Assembly (NCBI GenBank): GCA_031268055.1
Contig: JAIRXY010000154.1
Span: 1-5,511 of the forward strand
DNA from: Prevotellaceae bacterium
Lineage (GTDB): Bacteria > Bacteroidota > Bacteroidia > Bacteroidales > UBA932
Direction of reading: 5' to 3'
DNA: 5,511 bases
Below are positions 1 through 5,511 of the stretch, piece after piece. Below the pieces are notes generated by a model. The model saw only the letters and a program-made list of their open reading frames with translations. It had not been told where the DNA came from and did no database searches. How positions within the stretch are numbered: position 1 is the first letter of the stretch; the number at the start of each line of letters is the position of its first letter. A program made the position numbers and the translations under genes.

Positions 1-1323
1 GCAGCAAGGAAAAATTACGACACAATTTTTTTCTACTCTAAATCCAACAAATATACCTATAACCAACAATTTATGGAACTTTCGCAGGCTTCAAAAGATT
101 TATATAATAATGAAGATAAGAAAGGCAAATTTCAGACAGTGCCGCTACTTGTAAGCGGAAAACGGAATGGCGAAACAGGTAAAATTTGGAAAGGAATAAA
201 TCCAAACAAGCAAGGAAAAGAGGGAATGCATTGGGTTACAACATTAGATAAATTAGACGAATACGATGCACAAGGATTGGTTTACTTTCCGAAAAATGGA
301 GCTACACCTCGTCTGAAATATTACTTAGAGCAAAGTCCCGGAGTACCATTGGGTGAAATTTGGGACGATATTAAGTTAGTACAGGGCAAAGAATCTATCG
401 GCTACCCCACTCAAAAGCCGATCGCCTTACTGGAGCGCATCATCAAATGCGCCAGCAACGAAGGCGAACTTGTACTTGACCCCTTTATGGGAGGCGGTAC
501 TACTATTGCTGTGGCCGATAAGCTCAACCGTTCGTGGATAGGTATTGACCAATCGGTACAGGCAGTCAAAGTAGCCGAGCTGCGCTTGCAGCAGCAAACC
601 GATTTGTTTACAGCCTTGTATGCCAACTCCTATACCTTGCAGCTGTACAAATATGACTATGACATGCTCCGCTATCAGAATGCTTTTGAGTTTGAAAGCT
701 GGATTGTCGGACAGCTTGGCGGAGCAAGCAACGCTAAACAGCGTAACGACTTTGGGTCAGATGGAAAAATGCCCGACGGCACACCCATTCAGGTAAAGCG
801 TAGCGACAGTATCGGGCGCAATGTGGTTGATAATTTCTTTGCCGCTGTGCAACGCTATGATAAAAAGTTGTTTGAAAAGAATATTGCAGAAAAAAAACCG
901 GTTGGCTACATTATTGCCTTTTCTTTCGGACGTGGCGCAGTCGAAGAGGTTGCCCGGTTGAAGCTGAGTGAGAATGTAGCTATCAATTTAATGAAGGTGG
1001 AAGACATTGTTCCGGTGGCCAAAAAGCCGACAATTGCCATCGAGATAAACGAGCTGTCAAGAAACGAAAATGGCGCGCGCGAAATCGAATTTATAGCCAC
1101 CGGAAAAAGCGAGGCAAGCATTGAATTTTACAGCTGGGATTTCGATTATCAAGCCGACAGAGGATTTAAGCCATCCGTCATCATGGATAGAGAAGGAATC
1201 CAGAAACGTCTACTAAAGGCAGGGTTTTATTCCGTCGCCGTGAAAGTTGTCGATAATGACGGCTTGGAAAGCGTTGAAGTTATCAAGCTGAAAGTTAATG
1301 GAGTTGTGGAAATAACAAGTTAA
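1..1323 (+). CDS. DNA methyltransferase (beta-class, Mod-like) with C-terminal nuclease-like and PKD-like domains, 5' partial
   Basis: The frame is open from base 1 to the TAA at 1321, giving 440 visible codons; the ATG at 73 is internal, because the residues before it (ARKNYDTIFFYSKS) already match this methylase family. The protein should transfer a methyl group from AdoMet to an amino group of adenine or cytosine in DNA. The order is target-recognition region (about 100-390), motif X YPTQKP (403-420), motif I DPFMGGGTT (478-504), then motif II-like WIGIDQS, which is the beta-class order. The catalytic DPPY motif IV would lie upstream of the window. A second domain follows (about 660-1010) with a PD-(D/E)XK/Mrr-like pattern: FESW near 691, DFGSDG at 748-765 and IQVKRS at 787-804. 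The last 100 residues look like a PKD/Ig fold, with YSWDFDY at 1129 and GFYSVAVKVVDNDGLES at 1222. Composition is AT-richer than the downstream genes, suggesting transfer. The methylase call is firm, the nuclease role is inferred, and the target site is unknown. Confidence 0.88.
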   Translation, partial: AARKNYDTIFFYSKSNKYTYNQQFMELSQASKDLYNNEDKKGKFQTVPLLVSGKRNGETGKIWKGINPNKQGKEGMHWVTTLDKLDEYDAQGLVYFPKNGATPRLKYYLEQSPGVPLGEIWDDIKLVQGKESIGYPTQKPIALLERIIKCASNEGELVLDPFMGGGTTIAVADKLNRSWIGIDQSVQAVKVAELRLQQQTDLFTALYANSYTLQLYKYDYDMLRYQNAFEFESWIVGQLGGASNAKQRNDFGSDGKMPDGTPIQVKRSDSIGRNVVDNFFAAVQRYDKKLFEKNIAEKKPVGYIIAFSFGRGAVEEVARLKLSENVAINLMKVEDIVPVAKKPTIAIEINELSRNENGAREIEFIATGKSEASIEFYSWDFDYQADRGFKPSVIMDREGIQKRLLKAGFYSVAVKVVDNDGLESVEVIKLKVNGVVEITS

Positions 1324-1339
1324 AAACCATATAAATTTT

Positions 1340-2698
1340 ATGTTCGATTTAGCAATTATAGGCGGTGGGCCTGCGGGCTACGTTGCCGCCGAGCGCGCCG
1401 GAGCCAAAGGGCTTAGCGTTGCGCTGTTTGAAAAGCGCGAGCTGGGCGGCGTATGCCTCAACGAGGGCTGCATACCAACCAAAACGCTGCTTTACAGCGC
1501 CAAGGTTTACGATACCGCCATTCACGGCGACAAGTACGGCGTGAACGCCAAGAGCGCCACCTTTGACTTTGGCAAAATCGTTGACCGCAAAAACAAGGTG
1601 GTGCGCAAGCTGGTAGCCGGCGTGAACGCCAAGATGAAAGCCCACAAGGTTACCGTTATCAAAGGCGCGGCGACGGTTGAGGGGCGCGGCGCCAACGGCG
1701 TTGAGCTTGCCTGCAACGGCGAGCGGTACAGCGCGGCAAACCTGCTCATCTGCACCGGCTCCGAGGCATTTTTGCCGCCCATACCCGGGCTTAAGGAGGC
1801 CGGCAGCGCTATTCTTACCAACCGCGAAATCCTTGCGCTCACCGAACAGCCAAAGCGCTTGGTCATCATCGGCGGAGGCGTGATAGGCATGGAGTTTGCC
1901 AGCTTTTACAGCAGCCTCGGCACGGAGGTTACCGTGGTGGAGATGCTCCCCGAAATTCTGGGCGGGCTCGACCCCGAGTTGAGCGCCATGTTGCGCGACG
2001 TCTACGCCAAGCGGGGCGTGAAGTTCAACCTCTCGTGCAAGGTAACCGAAATCAGGGGAAGCGAAGTTGTGTACGTCAGCAAGGAGGGCGCAACGGCAAG
2101 CGCGGCGGGTGATAAAATACTCGTGAGCGTTGGGCGGCGGCCTGTTACGGCTGGCTTGGGGCTGGAAGCGCTGGGCGTGGAGCTGACCAAGGGCGGCGGC
2201 ATCAAGGTCGACGAAAAAATGCGCACCAACGTTCCCAACGTATACGCCGCAGGCGACGTTACAGGGTTTTCGCTCTTGGCGCACACCGCCAGCCGCGAGG
2301 GTGAGGTGGTGGTGAACAACCTTACCGGCCGCCCCGACGCCATGCGCTACAGCGCTATTCCGGGCGTGGTTTACACCAACCCCGAGGTGGCAGGCGTGGG
2401 GCTTACCGAGGAAGCGGCCAAGGCCGGCAACGTTGATTTTAAGGTGGCCAAGCTGCCTATGGCATACGCCGGAAGATTTGTAGCCGAAAACGAAGGCGGC
2501 GCAGGCCTCTGCAAGGTGCTGACAGGCGCAAGGCACGGCGAAGTTCTCGGCGTGCACATGCTCGGAAATCCGTCGAGCGAAATGATATACGGAGCGTGTA
2601 TGGCCATTGAGCAGGAGCTGACGCTCAAGGAGCTGCAAGAGGTAGTGTTTCCTCACCCCACCGTATCGGAAATCTTTAAGGAAGTTGCCTTTTCTTAG
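1340..2698 (+). CDS. lpdA: Dihydrolipoyl dehydrogenase (E3 of 2-oxoacid dehydrogenase complexes)
   Basis: Complete 452-residue cytoplasmic flavoprotein that reoxidises dihydrolipoyl groups on E2 (or GcvH) and reduces NAD+. The FAD-binding Rossmann motif GGGPAG is at residues 8-13. The redox-active disulfide is the CLNEGC motif (C39 and C44) followed by IPTK. The NAD-binding GGGVIG is at 178-183, and the second FAD motif, YAAGDVTG, has its GD at 305-306. The C-terminal dimerisation domain ends in FPHPTVSE, giving the catalytic His439-Glu444 pair. Every key residue is present, and the length is close to the usual 450-475. The ATG at 1340 places the FAD motif at the expected distance from the N terminus; no Shine-Dalgarno sequence precedes it, only an AT-rich stretch. 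It lies 16 bp after the methyltransferase stop and 117 bp before the E1 gene, its likely partner. Glutathione or mercuric reductase is unlikely given the CLNEGC/HPTVSE signature. Codon use is GC-rich, like the E1 gene. Confidence 0.96.
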   Translation: MFDLAIIGGGPAGYVAAERAGAKGLSVALFEKRELGGVCLNEGCIPTKTLLYSAKVYDTAIHGDKYGVNAKSATFDFGKIVDRKNKVVRKLVAGVNAKMKAHKVTVIKGAATVEGRGANGVELACNGERYSAANLLICTGSEAFLPPIPGLKEAGSAILTNREILALTEQPKRLVIIGGGVIGMEFASFYSSLGTEVTVVEMLPEILGGLDPELSAMLRDVYAKRGVKFNLSCKVTEIRGSEVVYVSKEGATASAAGDKILVSVGRRPVTAGLGLEALGVELTKGGGIKVDEKMRTNVPNVYAAGDVTGFSLLAHTASREGEVVVNNLTGRPDAMRYSAIPGVVYTNPEVAGVGLTEEAAKAGNVDFKVAKLPMAYAGRFVAENEGGAGLCKVLTGARHGEVLGVHMLGNPSSEMIYGACMAIEQELTLKELQEVVFPHPTVSEIFKEVAFS

Positions 2699-2730
2699 AT
2701 AGGAAGCCGCTTTTTTTAGGAGCTTATGAT

Positions 2731-2768
2731 GCTGTGCGCAGGCAATCTTTTGATGCCGCAGCCGCAGC
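2731..2768 (+). other. Imperfect hairpin between lpdA and the E1 gene
   Basis: The core is GC-A-GGCA-A-TC, a TTTT loop (2748-2751), then GATGCCGC, giving eight pairs with two bulged A residues (2738-2759). The outer GCTG at 2731-2734 can also pair with CAGC at 2765-2768. No T tract follows directly, so it is not a standard intrinsic terminator. It could attenuate lpdA read-through or be a leader element of the E1 transcript. The pairing is visible; the function is a guess. Confidence 0.35.
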
Positions 2769-2790
2769 TATACATTAATTTATAATTTAT
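2749..2790 (+). promoter_or_regulatory. Possible Bacteroidota-type promoter for the E1 gene
   Basis: Bacteroidota primary sigma factors favour a TTTG element near -33 and TAnnTTTG near -7. Here TTTG occurs at 2749-2752, and the AT-rich block holds TACATTAA at 2771, TAATTTAT at 2776 and TAATTTAT at 2783. Each keeps TAnnTT but lacks the final TG, and the spacing to TACATTAA is 18, slightly short. The TTTG also overlaps the loop of a hairpin. The region is the natural place for a promoter, but the boxes are weak matches and the exact element is uncertain. Confidence 0.25.
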
Positions 2791-2804
2791 AATTCTTAAT
2801 TCCC
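2777..2804. repeat. Four tandem AATTNNN heptads upstream of the E1 gene
   Basis: Four consecutive 7-bp units run without a gap: AATTTAT, AATTTAT again, AATTCTT, then AATTCCC. They end 11 bp before the E1 start codon. The same AATT-based heptad pattern recurs just downstream of the E1 stop codon (AATTAGG twice), suggesting a dispersed intergenic heptad family. They may overlap the promoter or simply be simple-sequence drift. Confidence 0.6.
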
Positions 2805-2815
2805 ATAGCACTATC

Positions 2816-5290
2816 ATGCCAAAATCTCAACCTGTAGACCCGAAATTTCTCCGGCAGTCGGGAGAAATAAAGTTTGCCCCTATTCCCGTCAACCAATACA
2901 GCAAAACGGTTGCAGAGGAACTTCAGAGCAAAAATTTTACCAAAGAAGACCTTCGGCGCATTTACCACGATATGGTGGTGATTCGCGAGTTTGAAACCAT
3001 GCTGAATCTGGTGAAAACTACCGGAGCATACGAGGGCATAACCTACAACAATCCGGGGCCAGCCCACCTCTCGGCCGGGCAGGAGGCTGCCGCCGTAGGT
3101 ATGGCCTACACGCTGGAGGCCAACGATTTTATTTTCGGCTCGCACCGCAGCCACGGCGAAATTCTTGCCAAGGGCTTGCGGGCTATCGAGCTGCTAAGCG
3201 ATGGCGAGCTCGAAAAAATCATGGACAAGTTCTGGGACGGCGCAACGGTAAGCGTGGCCAAAAAAGGATTTGCGGGAACAGCAAAGCAGCTGGGGCGGCG
3301 CTTCCTGCTCTACGGCGCGATGGCAGAAATTTTTGCCCGCGTAACGGGATTCAACAAAGGCTTGGGCGGCAGCATGCATACCTTCTTCACCCCGTTTGGC
3401 ATATACCCCAACAACGCCATTGTGGGCGGCAGCGGCGATATTGCCGTTGGCGCGGCGCTCTACAAAAAGGTAAACCGCAAGCGGGGCATTGTAGTTGCCA
3501 ACATTGGCGACGCTTCTATGGCGTGCGGCCCCGTGTGGGAGGGGCTTGTATTTGCCACTATGGACCAGTACAAGCAGCTTTGGGAAGGCGACATGAAGGG
3601 CGGGCTGCCCCTCATTGTCAACATCATGAACAACAGCTACGGCATGGGCGGACAAACGCGCGGCGAGACAATGGGATACGATTTTGCCGCCCGCATTGGC
3701 GCAGGGGTCAACCCTGAGCAAATGCACAGCGAGCGCGTAGACGGCTACAACCCGCTGGCCGTTATTGAGGCCTACCGCCGCAAGCGGAAAATTCTGGAGG
3801 AGAAAAACGGGCCGGTGTTGCTCGATGTGGTGACCTACCGCATATCGGGTCATTCGCCCTCCGACTCGTCGTCGTACCGCACCAAGGAAGAGATAGACGC
3901 ATGGGCTGCCGAGGACTGCATTGTGGCGTTTGGCAAGCAGCTGATGGAGGCAGGAGTCGCCACCCAAGCCGATTTGGACGCTACGTGGAAGGACGTAAAG
4001 GCGCTGATTCTCGACGTTTTCAAGCTATCCATTGACGACGCGCTGTCGCCGCGGATGGATTTGTCGAAAAATCCGGAGCTGCTGGGGGAAATGACTTTCT
4101 CTAACCAATCCGTTGACTCCCTGTCCAGCGCGAAGCCCGAAGTAAACCACCCGCTGAGCGAAAACCCGCGCGTGCAGCAAATCGCCAAGAAGGAGCGCTT
4201 TGTGGTTGACAAGAACGGCAAGCCTGTCTCCAAGATGAAGCAGTACCAGCTGCGCGACGGCATTTTTGAAGCTGTCATCGACCGCTTCTACAAGGACGCT
4301 TCGCTGATTGCCTACGGCGAAGACAACCGCGACTGGGGCGGCGCATTTGCCGTGTACCGCGGCCTCACCGAGGCGCTGCCGTACCACCGCTTTTTCAACG
4401 CGCCCATTTCGGAAGCCTCCATCGTTGGCGCGGCCATTGGCTACGCCATGTGCGGCGGACGCGTAATCCCCGAAATAATGTACTGCGATTTCCTTGGGCG
4501 CTGCGGCGACGAGGTGTTCAACCAGCTACCCAAGTGGCAGGCCATGAGCGGCAACGTGCTCAAGATGCCGGTGGTGGTGCGCGTGTCGGTAGGGTCAAAG
4601 TACGGAGCGCAGCACTCGCAGGACTGGACGTCGCTGGCGGCGCACATTCCGGGGCTAAAGGTGGTATTTCCCGCCACGCCCTACGATGCAAAAGGCCTGA
4701 TGAACGCCGCGCTGCAAGGTACCGACCCCGTTATTTTCTTCGAAAGCCAGCGCATTTACGACGTGGGCGAGCAGTTCCATCAGGGTGGCGTTCCCGAGGG
4801 CTACTACGAAATACCTCTTGGCGAGCCCGATGTGAAGCGAGAGGGCAAGGATGTTACCATCCTTACCATTGGCGCAACGCTCTACAGGGCGCTCGATGCG
4901 GCCAAAATTTTGGAGGAAAAGTACGCCATGAGCGCCGAGGTTATCGACGCCCGCTCGCTGGTGCCGTTCAGTTACGACAAGGTGCTGGCTTCGGTCAAAA
5001 AAACCGGACGTATCATCATCTCCGGCGATGCGTCAAGCCGAGGCTCTTTCCTCAACGACCTTGCCCGCAACGTTACCGAGCTGGCCTTTGACTACCTCGA
5101 CGCGCCGCCGGTAGTGTTAGGGTCGCGCAGCTGGATTACGCCGTGCTACGAGCTCGAGAGCGCTTTCTTCCCCCAGCCCGAATGGTTTATCGACGCTATC
5201 CACGAAAAAATTGTTCCGCTAAAAGGACACGTCCCCACGTGCAACTTTACCAATGCCGAGCAAATACGCAGAGCAAAGCAAGGAGTGTAG
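2816..5290 (+). CDS. Fused 2-oxoacid dehydrogenase E1 component, alpha and beta subunits (thiamine diphosphate dependent)
   Basis: Complete 824-residue protein expected to decarboxylate a 2-oxoacid and reductively acylate the lipoyl group of E2. The alpha half (about 1-420) has SHRSHGE near 109-115, GGSMH at 184-188, and a ThDP/Mg site with Asp232 (GDAS) and Asn273/Tyr275 (NNSYGMG). The mobile-loop motif HSPSD (His346) is followed by SYRTKEE. A linker runs to about 474. The beta half starts at KQYQLRDG and contains GED (501-503), the ThDP-activating Glu533 (PISEASIVGAAIG) and catalytic-type His600 (GAQHSQ). A transketolase C-terminal domain follows, ending near TPCYELESAFFPQP. Compared with classical E1 alpha there is an extra segment at about 121-165 and about 12 extra residues between Asp232 and Asn273. 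The ATG at 2816 has no Shine-Dalgarno sequence. The lpdA gene upstream supplies E3. The substrate could be pyruvate, a branched-chain oxoacid or acetoin; the sequence does not decide, so no symbol is given. Confidence 0.93.
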   Translation: MPKSQPVDPKFLRQSGEIKFAPIPVNQYSKTVAEELQSKNFTKEDLRRIYHDMVVIREFETMLNLVKTTGAYEGITYNNPGPAHLSAGQEAAAVGMAYTLEANDFIFGSHRSHGEILAKGLRAIELLSDGELEKIMDKFWDGATVSVAKKGFAGTAKQLGRRFLLYGAMAEIFARVTGFNKGLGGSMHTFFTPFGIYPNNAIVGGSGDIAVGAALYKKVNRKRGIVVANIGDASMACGPVWEGLVFATMDQYKQLWEGDMKGGLPLIVNIMNNSYGMGGQTRGETMGYDFAARIGAGVNPEQMHSERVDGYNPLAVIEAYRRKRKILEEKNGPVLLDVVTYRISGHSPSDSSSYRTKEEIDAWAAEDCIVAFGKQLMEAGVATQADLDATWKDVKALILDVFKLSIDDALSPRMDLSKNPELLGEMTFSNQSVDSLSSAKPEVNHPLSENPRVQQIAKKERFVVDKNGKPVSKMKQYQLRDGIFEAVIDRFYKDASLIAYGEDNRDWGGAFAVYRGLTEALPYHRFFNAPISEASIVGAAIGYAMCGGRVIPEIMYCDFLGRCGDEVFNQLPKWQAMSGNVLKMPVVVRVSVGSKYGAQHSQDWTSLAAHIPGLKVVFPATPYDAKGLMNAALQGTDPVIFFESQRIYDVGEQFHQGGVPEGYYEIPLGEPDVKREGKDVTILTIGATLYRALDAAKILEEKYAMSAEVIDARSLVPFSYDKVLASVKKTGRIIISGDASSRGSFLNDLARNVTELAFDYLDAPPVVLGSRSWITPCYELESAFFPQPEWFIDAIHEKIVPLKGHVPTCNFTNAEQIRRAKQGV

Positions 5291-5293
5291 ATA

Positions 5294-5307
5294 AATTAGG
5301 AATTAGG
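5294..5307. repeat. Two tandem AATTAGG heptads downstream of the E1 gene
   Basis: AATTAGG is repeated exactly twice, starting three bases after the E1 stop codon. Read on the other strand it gives CCTAATT units, close to the AATTCCC and AATTCTT heptads upstream of the same gene. Two copies alone could be chance; the match to the upstream array makes it worth recording. Confidence 0.5.
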
Positions 5308-5315
5308 TGTTATAT

Positions 5316-5428
5316 ATCAGTAGTTCGTTTACATTCTAAGGAGCAATTGGTGCATCAGCAGTTCGTTTACAAATCCCTTAAGGGATTTCGCCCGCTAAGG
5401 CGAGCAAAATATCAAGAGTTCATTGACA
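5316..5428. repeat. Three diverged direct repeats in the spacer after E1
   Basis: ATCAGTAGTTCGTTTACA at 5316-5333 and ATCAGCAGTTCGTTTACA at 5354-5371 agree at 17 of 18 positions. A third copy, ATCAAGAGTTCATTGACA at 5411-5428, matches the second at 14 of 18. A secondary match, CTAAGG followed by AGCAA, occurs in the intervals after copy 1 (5336) and copy 2 (5395, with CG inserted). The whole stretch therefore looks like degraded tandem units of 38 and 57 bp, the longer one carrying a palindrome. No coding function is apparent. Confidence 0.6.
5371..5402. terminator. 18-bp perfect palindrome plus adjacent small hairpin, possible bidirectional terminator
   Basis: AAATCCCTTAAGGGATTT (5371-5388) is a perfect inverted repeat and can form a 7-bp stem with a TTAA loop. 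It is followed at once by CGCC, a CGCTAA loop and GGCG (5389-5402). It lies about 80 bp after the E1 stop and before a possible convergent gene, which suits a shared terminator. The T run after the stem is only the TTT of the stem itself, so termination is not assured. A protein-binding site or mobile repeat remnant is equally possible. Confidence 0.35.
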
Positions 5429-5447
5429 TATTGTACATTTTAGGAAT

Positions 5448-5511
5448 TTAAGGCAGAGACATCGGAAACTCAAAAATGTGATAAATCCGGCCGTTGTGGC
5501 TGACCACCAAA
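5448..5511 (-). CDS. Possible C-terminal end of a convergent gene, partial, family not recognised
   Basis: Reading leftward from the right edge, one minus-strand frame gives LVVSHNGRIYHIFEFPMSLP and ends at a TAA (complement of 5448-5450). Most of its codons end in G or C, as in the GC-rich genes to the left, and the residue mix looks like real protein. Only about 21 codons are visible, so neither the family nor the reality of the gene can be settled. If real, it converges on the E1 gene, with the repeats and palindrome between the two stops. I do not recognise the product. Confidence 0.35.
   Translation of the reverse strand, partial: LVVSHNGRIYHIFEFPMSLP

Noticed and set aside
73..75. ATG at 73 as the start of the methyltransferase gene
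   Set aside because: The frame is open to base 1 and the upstream residues belong to the methylase fold; the motif IV region must lie further upstream.
1349..2656. 435-codon open frame on the minus strand over lpdA
   Set aside because: It is the antisense of a GC-rich gene with all lpdA motifs on the plus strand; its translation is rich in His, Val and Ala repeats typical of antisense frames and has no recognisable motif.
2704..2717. T7 run after lpdA as an intrinsic terminator
   Set aside because: No convincing GC-rich stem precedes the T run; the possible pairings are only three or four bases.
3194..3967. 257-codon minus-strand frame inside the E1 gene
   Set aside because: Shadow of the E1 coding sequence; no domain signal, and the plus strand carries the conserved ThDP motifs here.
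5316..5428. CRISPR array
   Set aside because: Only three short, diverged repeats with unequal intervals that are themselves related; no cas genes.
5143..5451. 102-codon plus-strand frame crossing the E1 stop into the spacer
   Set aside because: Its first half overlaps E1 in another frame and its second half runs through the repeats and palindrome; no protein-like conservation visible.
5423..5451. TTGACA as a sigma-70 type -35 box
   Set aside because: The 17-bp spaced partner ATTTAA is a poor -10, TTGACA is not the Bacteroidota consensus, and it is part of the third repeat copy.

Overview
The window looks like a piece of a Bacteroidota chromosome, probably Bacteroidales-like. This rests on three things: the E1 alpha and beta subunits are fused into one long protein, the two complete genes start without a Shine-Dalgarno sequence behind A/T-rich leaders, and the intergenic DNA carries AT-rich heptad repeats. 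No 16S or other marker gene is present, so this is an inference.

Layout: (1) 1-1323, plus strand: the 3' part of a DNA methyltransferase gene. The reading frame is open to the left edge, so the true start lies outside the window. The visible protein holds motif X, the AdoMet-binding motif I (DPFMGGGTT), then a PD-(D/E)XK-like (Mrr-type) domain and a PKD/Ig-like tail. It may be a single-chain modification-restriction protein. (2) 1340-2698: complete dihydrolipoyl dehydrogenase (E3, lpdA), only 16 bp downstream of the methyltransferase. (3) 2699-2815: a 117-bp spacer with an imperfect hairpin and four tandem AATTNNN heptads. (4) 2816-5290: complete fused 2-oxoacid dehydrogenase E1 alpha/beta protein of 824 aa, thiamine diphosphate dependent. 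(5) 5291-5447: a noncoding spacer with two AATTAGG heptads, three diverged direct repeats and an 18-bp perfect palindrome followed by a second small hairpin. (6) 5448-5511, minus strand: a possible C-terminal tail of a convergent gene running off the right edge.

Functionally, E1 decarboxylates a 2-oxoacid and passes the acyl group to a lipoyl E2, and LpdA reoxidises the dihydrolipoyl group with NAD+. The E2 gene that links them is not in the window. The methyltransferase differs strongly in base composition (about 37-50% GC against roughly 60% in lpdA by hand count) and looks like an accessory gene lodged directly upstream of this core metabolic pair. The best leads for something new are the MTase-nuclease-PKD fusion, its A8 tract, and the unexplained repeats and palindrome downstream of E1.
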